Notes: generated by a model not told the origin, from the sequence alone. Counted from the first letter of the stretch, positions 8,301 to 15,437 are shown. The stretch: 16,993 nt of DNA from Coriobacteriaceae bacterium (GCA_003563465.1 PWVH01000076.1:1-16993); one strand, 5' to 3'. Numbers and translations are program-made.

Positions 8301-9344
8301 TAGGCGGAACAACAGGGTAAGGACCGCACCCTCGATCTGTTCACGAAGCGCGGGATCAGTGAGGTCCTCGCCCCTCGCAGACACGGCTCTCCCGAGACCA
8401 CGAGACAGAACCAGCATCACTTCGTCACGAAGACGGTCCTCGAGGCGTTCGCGTAATCCGACCCCGAATTCCTCGGCTTCCTCGATCAAACGCTCTAACA
8501 GACCGCCTGGCCTTAAGGACTCCGCATGCAGCAGACCGATGTAGGGCCAATCATCATGATGGGTCGTAGAGACGTCGACCTCTAGGTAGCGGCCCGTAGA
8601 AGAGCCGACACCATCATCGGTCCGAAACAGTCGAAAGCGGCGGTTGCTGGTGAGCATCCCCCACTTGGCGCCCGAGGAACGGCATTCTGAAAGCAGCGTA
8701 CCCTCGGGCATCGTTCCAGCAGCCGTCAGTCGACCGAAATCGGCGACATCCCGCATCGGATGAACAACGAGGACTGGCGCTCCGCCCACCCTGTACAGGT
8801 ATCCCTGGTTCGTCTTCTCCCGTTCCGTCCAACCCAAAGCGGTAAGACTCTCGCGCCAGCTGTATTTCGCCTTCACTTCAGATGCTCGCTGCTCAAGCTC
8901 GGCCCAATAAGGACTGTTCCTCAACCTCCGCTCGAGAAGATGCCGCGTGAGCAATCCCCGCACCAGGATCCCTGGGATCCCAGCAGTGTCGATGCGCTCA
9001 AGCTCTGCAGCCAGTTCTACGACAGCATCCCGACGTTCAAGACCCTCGAGACCCGTCAGCACCTCAGCCAGCATGTCAAGCGGCACGATGCGAACCGGAT
9101 CGCGTTCACTGGACGGTCCTAGCGTAAGTAATCCGCCCTCCACTAGCGACAGCAGAAGAAGCGGTGTCGCCCCGCCACCCTGGCGTGACTTCCACGCCTT
9201 GCGAACCTCTCGCTCGCCCACGGCCGTCGCCAGCGCTACCTCGATGCCCGCCACATCCCAGGCATGGACTACATCCGATGCGGCCACCGGATAACCCGGA
9301 CCGAGCAGCTCTTCAAGATCACGGAAAAGCTTATCAGTGGTCAC
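5364..9344 (-). CDS. Large N6-adenine DNA methyltransferase (Eco57I/PglX/DrmMI-like)
   Basis: A 1326-aa protein beginning at GTG 9344 with GGAGG exactly six bases upstream. An ATG at 9362 in the same frame has no ribosome site and would add only six residues. The first 300 or so residues resemble the nuclease-like N-terminus of type IIG and PglX-type enzymes (WGMLTSNRRFRLFR near 228-241), but the usual E-x-K position reads VVHPMRD, so this part looks inactive. Typical family motifs follow: LFRLLFLLYCESQGYLP (345-361), GGVYYT (534-539), SAM-binding motif I DPAMGSAHF (585-593), GVDLSPMAVEVAKITLWL (653-670), and catalytic NPPW (833-836). The remaining 490 residues should include the target recognition region. 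It should methylate adenine in host DNA at a fixed site, marking self. It is first in the operon and its stop overlaps the helicase start. Confidence 0.9.
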   Translation of the reverse strand: MTTDKLFRDLEELLGPGYPVAASDVVHAWDVAGIEVALATAVGEREVRKAWKSRQGGGATPLLLLSLVEGGLLTLGPSSERDPVRIVPLDMLAEVLTGLEGLERRDAVVELAAELERIDTAGIPGILVRGLLTRHLLERRLRNSPYWAELEQRASEVKAKYSWRESLTALGWTEREKTNQGYLYRVGGAPVLVVHPMRDVADFGRLTAAGTMPEGTLLSECRSSGAKWGMLTSNRRFRLFRTDDGVGSSTGRYLEVDVSTTHHDDWPYIGLLHAESLRPGGLLERLIEEAEEFGVGLRERLEDRLRDEVMLVLSRGLGRAVSARGEDLTDPALREQIEGAVLTLLFRLLFLLYCESQGYLPLNAAAYKPHGLTTLSRSALDSKESLDSRSTFYWDSFVVLVKAVRLGNRALGVPAYDGDLFSENGLLGATLLEDISLTDDVFGNALVALGFDSESDSPDVGVDYAGLEVEHLGRIYENLLSLRLSLADVDLKVARKKLKSGKAEVYEPAGPEDEVVVSADELFFQTEEGGRKAGGVYYTRQDVVRHLTTHGVLPALRSHLDVVSSIAETDPGQSASRLFAFRVLDPAMGSAHFLADALDVIADEIQDFLASRPLPGVSDYLESLRAHVQSELSGPVEDGALLRRVVLKHCIFGVDLSPMAVEVAKITLWLKSFVPGLALSYLNHNLRHGNSLVGVADDSCMVEDVGLGFLMGPYPEKRAEIQLLANRLAEVGDRTPEEVALSGELVDKMEAVGAPVKQVFDLWTADPLGPDSTRAPLQTEIDAIVNGTPSLDAGEKIAAAEELAAKHRFLHWPLAFPEVFAGECPGFDVVIGNPPWEEVTIEELAFYALHQPGIRGLRSESDRRKAIEDLKSRFPELPEKLKARREELKSLRSFFGPAGGYNLQAGGDTDLYKLFCERYTHLCREGGHIGVVLPRSAFLVKGTRPFRRWLFSGSEVRRIDFILNKGRWAFDMEPRWTFALLSAKRAKPCEKAVVSTTGPADSEEAFRAASHSEGIRYPMATLATWTRPKGGGEPSWEVPLLPVQDAVEVFEKVRSGPRFDEGYKGVWHAFASVELHETNDKKLFRYDDGVPVWKGRSFGQFDAHGADPAGFVREDELLPKLQSKRNNSRSTYVRHFDREYLTDETTLDFRHARIAFRDVTNRTNARTALAVLIAPGIALTNKAPYLVFDVGGALEKAFVLGVMNSLAFDWQARRFVEMSLNYFILYMLTLPPVDATDIVGIATRSARLSCPDERFATFASEVGVDFGPLDAGKREEMKAEIDALVATAYGLTSADLEVVFEDFTLNAVPAAYRDNVANKHSEFGGS
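5371..5375 (-). promoter_or_regulatory. Ribosome binding site of the helicase, inside the methylase 3' end
   Basis: GGAGG on the minus strand lies six bases before the helicase ATG. The stop and start codons overlap as TGATG. A strong internal ribosome site plus overlap predicts coupled, near-stoichiometric synthesis of methylase and helicase. Confidence 0.7.
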
Positions 9345-9350
9345 GTGCCC

Positions 9351-9355
9351 CCTCC
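9351..9355 (-). promoter_or_regulatory. Ribosome binding site that fixes the methylase start at GTG 9344
   Basis: GGAGG within a GGAGGGGG run on the minus strand sits six bases before GTG 9344. The upstream ATG at 9362 has no comparable site, so GTG is preferred. Confidence 0.65.
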
Positions 9356-9578
9356 AACGCATATGTGGCGGCCCTTGCCATGTTGAGCCTCAACACTCGC
9401 ACCGGCAGACTCCATCGTCGCTCCCATTCTCGCCAGCTGAGTGGTTGCCTACATACTACTCGACCAATACGACTCCTTAAGTCTTGCCGCATATCGACTG
9501 GTGAGTGAGGACCTTTCTCTATTCGTGGTCTGCTCTTGATCTGCACTCTCGAAGCCCAAGGCTCACGAATACAAGAAC

Positions 9579-9595
9579 GCCGACCGAAGGTCGGC
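9579..9595. repeat. Hairpin copy 1 (GCCGACC/GGTCGGC), possible terminator
   Basis: GCCGACC, loop GAA, GGTCGGC makes a perfect 7-bp stem, preceded by AAC on the plus strand. On the minus strand the loop reads TTC within CTTCGG and the stem is followed by GTTCTTGT, a mildly T-rich tail. It is nearly identical to copy 2, 165 bp away. It may terminate transcription leaving the NACHT gene, or be a dispersed intergenic repeat. Confidence 0.5.
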
Positions 9596-9743
9596 TAACT
9601 AGACACCCTACTCCATTCGTAACTGACCGCGCATGCCGGGAAGCCTCCAGCTGCTCGTCAAATCAGAAGGCGCTTGCTCTTATTTTCACTGGTCTGCCCT
9701 TCCCCCCTTAATCTCTCTCACATCATGCTCTCGAACTAGTAAC

Positions 9744-9761
9744 GCCGACCCGAAGGTCGGC
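9744..9761. repeat. Hairpin copy 2 (GCCGACC-UUCG-GGTCGGC), possible terminator
   Basis: On the minus strand this is GCCGACC, TTCG, GGTCGGC: a 7-bp stem closed by the very stable C(UUCG)G tetraloop. It differs from copy 1 by one extra loop base, and both are preceded by AAC on the plus strand. It lies about 170 bp beyond the NACHT gene stop. The tail GTTACTAGTT is only weakly T-rich. Confidence 0.5.
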
Positions 9762-9934
9762 TGGCTTAGGAATCCTCATTCTCCCTACACCACACTTAGC
9801 TGTTCGCGCACTATCAACCCTAACAACAAGTGAGCGCGGTCCGTTTTCCATTCCCGGAAACCCTGTGATGCACGGCCCCTCGCTTCCGCTCGGGACAACG
9901 AAGCCCCGCGCGCAAGTGAATCTGCATGCATGGC

Positions 9935-12865
9935 CTAGTACGATTCGGACATCCGATACTCAACGTACCTACGAGCAATGCAAGTGAAATGTTTAACCTC
10001 GTCGAGCGTGATTCCTTTTGAGAACGAACGGACAATGTCATCCATCTGCCGAGATCTCTCAGCTTTGGTGATCAGGCCCCGATAGCTCTGCCCGTCCACC
10101 ACGAGGAAATCGTCCATCATTCTCGCTGGAATATCGGATGTATCAAGCCAGGGCACATCCCGACGCTTTGTGTCAAGGGTCGCGAGAACAAACAGCACCC
10201 GAATCGGCACCGGTGTCTTGGAATCGTCTTCCTTGACCATGGCCTCACCGAGAGCGAGTAATCCCTGCCAGGTGTCCCGCGACAATAAGTCTGGCAGAAA
10301 CCATTGTATGGACTCGCACACATTGGACTGATCGAGAGCCCCATCCACCACAGATTCTGCTTCTGATGTGAACGCCTGCGCGGTGCCCATCTGTTCCAGT
10401 AGGCCAGCTACGTAGCTGGCCCCAAAGTAGTCTGCGAAGCTCTTGTGGGCAAACTCGTAGTGCCCCATTGCATCTCGGTGCAACATAGTCTGTGTTCGCA
10501 TGTCGTATTCCAGATGACTGATACGCTCGTCGTCCGCCTCCGTTTCCCCGTAAAGCTCCGAGATGAGCGGTCGGAGTTCACTGAAATGAACTCTGGTGGT
10601 CTGCGCAGAGAGCATGCGCCAACCCAGATGCGCCAAGAATGCGAGTTTGTAATCCACGCCCGTCATCGACCGCTCTTGGTTTCGCCTAAGAATTGACGAA
10701 ATGGCACTTGAGTAGACAGACGCATAGCTTCCAAAGCTCTGTGTCGGATCGTCTTCAAGCGCAGCAAACAACATGTCAATGAGCACTGGCTTGCGCGCCA
10801 TCGTCAGGAGGTCTGGGTCTTCAAGAATGCGCTGCGCTGCCGCGCGGTTATCTGCGTTAGTCCGATACCGAATAAGACGCCGTACTTGTTCGGCTTCGAG
10901 CTCAGCAATGTAGATTACGCCGAAAGCGGAGTTGCCAGCAGTCACACTGGCTGCCAAGGGGCCTTCGGCAAGCCCATGCTCGACCGCCGCTCGGCGAAAG
11001 CACTCTGTGCGACTTGTAAGCAGCATCCGAGCGCGCCCAGCAGCCAGCTGTAGCAGCTCTGCGAAGTTCGACGAAAGCGACTCATCATCAAGGCATTGAG
11101 CCATCTCATCGAATCCGTCTAGAATGACGACAAGGCGACCGGCTTGATTGAGTGAGTCGAAGAACCGCCATGCGGAGCCGACCGGACGAAGTCTGTATTC
11201 TTCGGTAAGTCGAGCCGTAATGAAGTCCGCAATCGAGACAGCTTTCGATACGTCTCGAAGCGACAGCAGCACGGGCGCACGCTCGTGCACGGGATCGGAC
11301 AGGAAACGGCGCAGTTGTTCCTGGGCGAACTTGTGGGCAAACGACGTCTTGCCCGACCCGAACGATCCCAGAACCATGAGGTGCTCACTGCTTTCGCATC
11401 TCAACCAATCCGCAGTGAACCGACCAAGGCTTTCATGGCTTTCCTTTCGAAAAGCGTGCTGACTACGGTCGCTCCGCTGTGCCACCAGTTGATAGCAGGG
11501 AGGATCTTCGTAGGCGTCCTCAATTCCCATTTCCCGGAGAGCGGAGTCGAGGTAGGCCTCATAAGGATTCCAGATGCGCTGCATGAATCCTCTGAGATCC
11601 ATTACCGCCAGTCTTGAGTCCCGTCGACTTAGCTCGCTCGCTTCCTTAGACACTGGCAGCGATGAAACCAACCACGTTTCCGATACTCCTACGAAGCCAT
11701 TTTCGATGGCCTCAGATACGTCATCAACCAAGATCGAAGTCGAGCACACCACCTGAATCGCATGTCGAGTCATACCTCCATCAAGGACACACAAGCAGCT
11801 TGGCCCTACCGGATGACTCGCCTGCACGACCTCGAACCCCGACGCTGTCATAAAGCTGGACACTAGGGTCTGAGTCGGATTCTCTGAGAGAGTGACGTCT
11901 TGGTTGAGTAGCTGATGAATCTCATTCGGGAGGCGTTCACTCTGTGGGTTCTTCCGCACTTCCGAGCTGAACACCAGTCCAACACGGAAGTCGGCAAGTA
12001 TCGAGAATAGGCTTGCGTTCTTCTCACGGAAACGGTTGACTATCGCGTCTTTTACGCGAGTTAGACACGAGTGATAGTCTCTCGGGTGCAGCGCAACCGT
12101 CAGAAAGAGGTTATTCTCCGTCAAGTCGATTCGCGTGAGGTTGTGCAGCCACCAGTACTTCGCATCGTCTGCGTCCATGGCGAACTGCTGGACCACCTTT
12201 GGATCAGTGACTCGCTTGCTGTCAATATCCAGCTCATCAGCGAGTCGCATGAGTGCAGCCACGAACCGCTTGCGTCCTCTTCGATGGGTTTCCATTCGCT
12301 CGGGACAATCTGAAACGGGCTTGCCAGTGTGGTGCAATACAACATCAATGATGTCTTCGAATAGGTGGGTAGGAATCGATTCTGCGGCGCGACCGAGTAT
12401 CTCGTCATCCCACTGACGAGCCCCTTTCAGCCACTCAGCCGTGAGCAACGCATGATTCTTGCGCACCCATGCCTGCTCTTCAATGGAATAGTCACTGGCC
12501 CTAGGCGCTGTCCACGGAGGCTGGTGCACACCGGCACCAGTCACTGCGAGCTGAACCTCACGTCGGTTGGCGATGTCGCACTGCATGCCAATGTCATGGA
12601 GATAAACCGCCGCGAGTAGGACATAAGCTTCTTCGGCGTCCAAAGGCTGATGTCCCCCAGCTTCCAGGATCCTCAGTAGCCAGTTCAAGACCCTAAGACA
12701 ATGCTCCGGCCCATGATCCGTGAAGTCCTGCACTATCCGCGTCACGTCTCTCGGCCATGCGTTCTCGCAGGCGTACCACAACTGATCCAGGCTCCGCTCA
12801 AAATCCGTAGGGAGGGCACTCCGCAGAATGGAATTCTGCAGCTGCCTCCGGTTCTCATCGGGCAT
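9935..12865 (-). CDS. HD domain - nuclease-like region - NACHT NTPase defence protein
   Basis: A 976-aa protein starting at ATG 12865, seven bases after AGGGGG; in-frame GTG 12913 and ATG 12901 have poorer sites. Residues about 45-225 form an HD domain of the kind found in conflict systems: DHGPEH (H51), HDIGM (H90-D91), NHALLTAEW (H138), HHTG (178-179) and ADELDID (D210 region), so metal ligands are complete. Residues about 314-429 (ENPTQTLVSSFMTASGFEVV, then QVVCSTS where an active nuclease would have Q-x-K) look like a degenerate restriction-nuclease fold. Residues about 495-625 are the NACHT core: Walker A GSFGSGKT (500-507), Walker B VVILDGFDEM (579-588), TSRTECF (617-623). EFAHKSFADYF (804-814) is the helical block that usually follows NACHT. 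No long repeat sensor is evident in the last 160 residues. STAND NTPases often trigger an effector on sensing phage; here the HD domain is the likely effector. Confidence 0.85.
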   Translation of the reverse strand: MPDENRRQLQNSILRSALPTDFERSLDQLWYACENAWPRDVTRIVQDFTDHGPEHCLRVLNWLLRILEAGGHQPLDAEEAYVLLAAVYLHDIGMQCDIANRREVQLAVTGAGVHQPPWTAPRASDYSIEEQAWVRKNHALLTAEWLKGARQWDDEILGRAAESIPTHLFEDIIDVVLHHTGKPVSDCPERMETHRRGRKRFVAALMRLADELDIDSKRVTDPKVVQQFAMDADDAKYWWLHNLTRIDLTENNLFLTVALHPRDYHSCLTRVKDAIVNRFREKNASLFSILADFRVGLVFSSEVRKNPQSERLPNEIHQLLNQDVTLSENPTQTLVSSFMTASGFEVVQASHPVGPSCLCVLDGGMTRHAIQVVCSTSILVDDVSEAIENGFVGVSETWLVSSLPVSKEASELSRRDSRLAVMDLRGFMQRIWNPYEAYLDSALREMGIEDAYEDPPCYQLVAQRSDRSQHAFRKESHESLGRFTADWLRCESSEHLMVLGSFGSGKTSFAHKFAQEQLRRFLSDPVHERAPVLLSLRDVSKAVSIADFITARLTEEYRLRPVGSAWRFFDSLNQAGRLVVILDGFDEMAQCLDDESLSSNFAELLQLAAGRARMLLTSRTECFRRAAVEHGLAEGPLAASVTAGNSAFGVIYIAELEAEQVRRLIRYRTNADNRAAAQRILEDPDLLTMARKPVLIDMLFAALEDDPTQSFGSYASVYSSAISSILRRNQERSMTGVDYKLAFLAHLGWRMLSAQTTRVHFSELRPLISELYGETEADDERISHLEYDMRTQTMLHRDAMGHYEFAHKSFADYFGASYVAGLLEQMGTAQAFTSEAESVVDGALDQSNVCESIQWFLPDLLSRDTWQGLLALGEAMVKEDDSKTPVPIRVLFVLATLDTKRRDVPWLDTSDIPARMMDDFLVVDGQSYRGLITKAERSRQMDDIVRSFSKGITLDEVKHFTCIARRYVEYRMSESY

Positions 12866-13243
12866 GCGGCCGCCCCCTCTCTCGCTCGCATCTGAGCTCA
12901 TCCGGAACAACACTGCGCGCCAGCTAGTCTCCTTTGAACAATCCCCCCAACCATCCCCGTCTGAGTCTACATCGGTTCATGTGCGACTGCACCGAGGCTG
13001 ATCACCATATGGCGCTGACCTTGGATTAGAACACCGAGTACGCTTCGCTCCTCTCCAGCTTTCTCTGAGTTCTCAACTCCGCCAGAGTCAAATCCCCCAC
13101 TTGCGACTATAGCTCATCAGGAATCTACTCTTGTGTAGTGAAGCAGACCTCTTCTTTTCCTGGACTGCTCTTCTGACCTTATCTTTTCCTCATTGACCAA
13201 AGAATCTAATCTGACAAGGATCAGATCGTCAGACAGTGAGAAG
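12866..13243. other. 378-bp intergenic region upstream of the NACHT gene
   Basis: No gene is seen. It is richer in A and T than the neighbouring genes and should contain the NACHT promoter on the minus strand. A TTGACT (13091-13086) is present but no good -10 box is spaced 17 bp from it. Next to it, GAGTT-CTC-AACTC (13067-13079) is an inverted repeat that could be an operator. AAAGGAG at about 12935 is too far from any start codon to be the ribosome site. Confidence 0.4.
13067..13079. promoter_or_regulatory. Inverted repeat upstream of the NACHT gene, candidate operator
   Basis: GAGTT, CTC, AACTC is a perfect 5-bp inverted repeat about 200 bp upstream of the NACHT start and adjacent to a TTGACT element on the minus strand. 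The placement is compatible with a repressor site, but the evidence is only positional. Confidence 0.2.
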
Positions 13244-13493
13244 TCACTCGACTGCGCCATGTCGCCGGAGCAGCTCTGCCGTCTCGGTATGGCCCATCTC
13301 TGCTGCCCAATGGAGCGGGGTCTTGCGATCCTTATCCCGAACGTTCATGTCAGCCCCTCGCTCGATGAGGAGCTGTGCCGTCTTTGTGTGGCCTTTCTCC
13401 GCTGCCCAATGGAGCGGGGTCGCGTCATTCTCATCCCGAGCGTTGACGTCGGCTCCCCGGTCGATGAGGAGCCGCGCTGTCTCGGTGCAGCCT
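13244..13493 (-). pseudogene. Ankyrin-repeat gene, 3' half (downstream of the insertion)
   Basis: This part encodes the last two and a half ankyrin repeats: TETARLLIDRGADVNARD, then ATPLHWAAEKGHTKTAQLL, then TPLHWAAEMGHTETAELL, ending RRHGAVE. It lacks the first half of its first repeat. The missing half is found at the end of the 5' part (15502-15867), and joining them at the shared AGGCTG (minus strand) gives an unbroken 33-residue repeat in frame. As it stands, the frame can begin at an ATG (13501) created within the inserted segment, directly after the TAG of the repeat-protein gene, giving an 85-aa product. No Shine-Dalgarno precedes that ATG, so expression would need reinitiation or readthrough. 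Ankyrin repeats bind other proteins; no partner is indicated. Confidence 0.75.
13488..13493. repeat. 6-bp direct repeat CAGCCT, left copy flanking the insertion
   Basis: CAGCCT matches the copy at 15502-15507. Collapsing the two copies rejoins the ankyrin gene in frame. It could be a target-site duplication or the microhomology used in recombination. Six bases alone would be unremarkable; the exact repair of the reading frame is what gives it weight. Confidence 0.6.
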
Positions 13494-13501
13494 GGAGCCA
13501 T

Positions 13502-15421
13502 CTAGAAGAAGCCCAATAGAAGAGCCGCGACCGCAAGCAAAGCCACGCACACCGCAGGGAGCATACATCCGCACCCCGCCGCTTCCGCGACCTCGCTCCG
13601 CGTCTTACCTTCGCGATTCCGACCGTTTCTGTCGTATCCCTCGCGGTTGTAACCCTCGCGGTCGAAGCCCCCCAAGCGGCTGTACCCGTCACGGTCGTAA
13701 CCTTCTCGGTTGAAGCCCAGACGGTCGATGCCTTTCCTGTCGTAGCCGTAACGGTCGAAGCATCTCATGTCGTAGCCATCTCGGTCATAGCCGTCGGAGT
13801 CGTATCGCGTGCCGGTGTCCCGGTGGAGGCCCTTGCAGTCGAAGCCGTCGCGGCCGTAGCCGTAGTCCCCGCGGTCGTAGCCCTCGCGGTCGTATCTGTC
13901 GCAGTAGTAGCCCTTGCGGTTGATGCCCTTGCGGTTGATGCCCTTCTTGTCGTAGCCCTCGCGGTCGAAGCCGTCGCGGTTGAAACCGTCCCGGTCAAAG
14001 CCGTCCCGGTCGAAGCCTTTGCGGTTGAAGCCGTCGCGGTCGTAGCCCTCGCGGTCGTAGCCGCCGCGGTTGAAACCGTCCCGGTCAAAGCCGTCGCGGT
14101 CGAAGCCCTTGCGGTTGAAGCCCTCGCGGTCGTAGCCCCTGCGGTCGTAGCCCTTGCGGTCGAAGCCGTCACGGTCGTAGCCGTCACGGTAATAGCCATT
14201 ACGGTCGAAGCCCTTGCGGTCGTAGCCGTCGCGGGTGAAACCCGCCGAATCGTACTCTGTACCCGTGTCCCGGTGGATGCCCCTGCGGTTGAAGCCCTTG
14301 CGGTCGTAGCCGCCGCGGTTGAAACCGTCCCGGTAGAAGCCGTCGCGGTCGTAGCCGTCGCGGGTGAAACCCGCCGGGTCGTACTCCGTCCCTGTGTCTC
14401 GGTGGATGCCCGCACGGTTGAAGCCGTTGATGTCATAGCCGCTTTTGTTGTAGAAGTCGCGGTCGTAGCCAGCCGGATCGTACTTTGTACCCGTGCTCTC
14501 ATGCAGTCCTTCGCGGTCAAAGCCGTCGCGGTTGAAACCGTCCCGGTAGAAGCCCTCGCGGTCGTAGCCGTCACGGTGGATGCCGCATGAGTCGTAGCCC
14601 CTGCGGTCGTAGCCCTCGCGGTCGTAGCCGTCGCGGTCGTATCCCTCGCGGTCGTATCCCTCGCGGTCGAAGCCTTCAGGGTCGTACTCCGTTCCCGTGT
14701 CGCGGTGGATGCCGCATGAGTCGTAGCCCCTGCGGTCGTAGCCCCTGCGGTCGTAGCCGTCACGGTCGTAGCCGTCACGGTCGAAGCCGTCACGGTCGAA
14801 GCCGTCACGGTCGTAGCCCTCCCAGTCGAAGCTGTCTGGGGCGTATCGCGTGCGTGTTCCATGATGTATGCCGTACCGGTCGAAGCCGTCACTGTCGTAA
14901 CCGTCACAGCCGTAACCGTCACGGCCGTAGCCCACGCGGGCGTAGCCCTCGCGGTTGAAGCCGTCCCGGTCGTATCCCTCGCGGTCGAAGCCTTCAGGGT
15001 CGTACTCCGTTCCCGTGTCGCGGTGGATCTTCCTGCGGTTGAAGCCGTCGCGGTCATAACCCTTCCAGTCGTACCCCTCGTGGTCGTACCCCTCTTGGTC
15101 GTCGCCGAGCAGCGGCACGTCAGGCACGAGTAGATAGGTGATTACGGTGACCTGCCCAGAAACCGGCTCGCTGGTCACAAAGCAGCCCCCGTCCGCGAGG
15201 AAGTAATGGCTGCCATCGTCTCTCACAGGTATGCCTCTGGAATACAGTTCGTCGTTCGTGGTCCGCTGCACTAGTCTTTCGCGGAACAGAGAGGAGATGC
15301 GTTCACGGAGGCGCTGCCTCTCTCTGTATTCAAGGAATTCTCTACCACCGAAACGCCGCTCCCAGTAGCGCTCCACCACATAGTCCGTGACGTCTGTACA
15401 AGTCGGATACTCGAAACCCAA
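13502..15421 (-). CDS. Pentapeptide G-[YF]-[DN]-R-x repeat protein with C-terminal membrane anchor
   Basis: A 639-aa protein of unknown function. Residues 1-103 are a globular N-terminus rich in R, E and Y (ERYWERRFGGREFLEYRER; HYFLADGGCFVTSEPV). Residues 110-606 are almost wholly five-residue units such as GYDRD, GFDRE and GFNRK. About seven times the units are broken by a longer spacer like G-IH-RDTGTEYDPE-G (near 132, 185, 237, 305, 338, 381 and 531). Residues 616-639, after GCGC, are a hydrophobic helix ending at the C-terminus, so it should be tail-anchored with the repeats in the cytoplasm or, if inverted, outside. Recurrent D-x-D-G-x-D strings resemble calcium loops, and aromatic/Arg/Gly richness recalls phase-separating proteins; both are speculation. 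TTG 15421 follows AGGGGG by nine bases; no ATG or GTG lies upstream in frame. No signal peptide is seen. Confidence 0.8.
   Translation of the reverse strand: MGFEYPTCTDVTDYVVERYWERRFGGREFLEYRERQRLRERISSLFRERLVQRTTNDELYSRGIPVRDDGSHYFLADGGCFVTSEPVSGQVTVITYLLVPDVPLLGDDQEGYDHEGYDWKGYDRDGFNRRKIHRDTGTEYDPEGFDREGYDRDGFNREGYARVGYGRDGYGCDGYDSDGFDRYGIHHGTRTRYAPDSFDWEGYDRDGFDRDGFDRDGYDRDGYDRRGYDRRGYDSCGIHRDTGTEYDPEGFDREGYDREGYDRDGYDREGYDRRGYDSCGIHRDGYDREGFYRDGFNRDGFDREGLHESTGTKYDPAGYDRDFYNKSGYDINGFNRAGIHRDTGTEYDPAGFTRDGYDRDGFYRDGFNRGGYDRKGFNRRGIHRDTGTEYDSAGFTRDGYDRKGFDRNGYYRDGYDRDGFDRKGYDRRGYDREGFNRKGFDRDGFDRDGFNRGGYDREGYDRDGFNRKGFDRDGFDRDGFNRDGFDREGYDKKGINRKGINRKGYYCDRYDREGYDRGDYGYGRDGFDCKGLHRDTGTRYDSDGYDRDGYDMRCFDRYGYDRKGIDRLGFNREGYDRDGYSRLGGFDREGYNREGYDRNGRNREGKTRSEVAEAAGCGCMLPAVCVALLAVAALLLGFF
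13604..15094 (-). repeat. 15-bp coding minisatellite, about 100 units
   Basis: The DNA behind the repeat protein is a run of 15-bp units of the form GGC TAC GAC CGC GAC, read as cggtcgtagccgtcg-type words on the plus strand. Many neighbouring units are identical over 30 bp or more. Being a multiple of three, gain or loss of units keeps the frame. The repeat also makes long false open frames on the other strand and in a second minus frame, rich in A, V or T, which should not be annotated as genes. Confidence 0.9.
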
Positions 15422-15437
15422 CGGATGAACCCCCTGG

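Larger units (their letters stand above)
9345..9934. other. 590-bp spacer between the NACHT gene and the methylase operon
   Basis: No gene is supported here. The spacer holds two copies of a UUCG-type hairpin (9579-9595 and 9744-9761) and, next to the methylase, the probable operon promoter. On the minus strand TTAAGG and TAGTAT separated by 16 bp (about 9451-9478) is the best -35/-10-like pair I found, and it is weak. The composition is less GC-biased at codon positions than the genes. The spacer suggests the NACHT gene and the three-gene operon are transcribed separately. Confidence 0.5.

Noticed and set aside
351..9344. A complete DISARM system
   Set aside because: Only DrmMI-like and DrmD-like proteins are seen. 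The DUF1998 proteins (drmA, drmB) and a separate drmC are absent, and the genes on both sides are unrelated.
9334..9546. Small minus-strand frame (70 aa) overlapping the methylase start
   Set aside because: It has an Arg-rich product, no ribosome site at its GTG or at the internal ATG, and overlaps the strong methylase ribosome site. A leader peptide is possible but unsupported.
13823..14958. Long plus-strand open frames rich in A, V or R/G opposite the repeat gene
   Set aside because: They are mirror images of the 15-bp repeat, have no ribosome sites and no real domain content. The minus frame has a proper N-terminus and membrane anchor.
13765..15057. A 430-residue minus-strand frame rich in A, T and R
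   Set aside because: It is the same repeat read in a shifted frame, made only of ATA/TTA-type simple units.
13604..15094. The array of short repeats as a CRISPR
   Set aside because: Units are 15 bp, back to back, with no unique spacers, and are translated in one frame.
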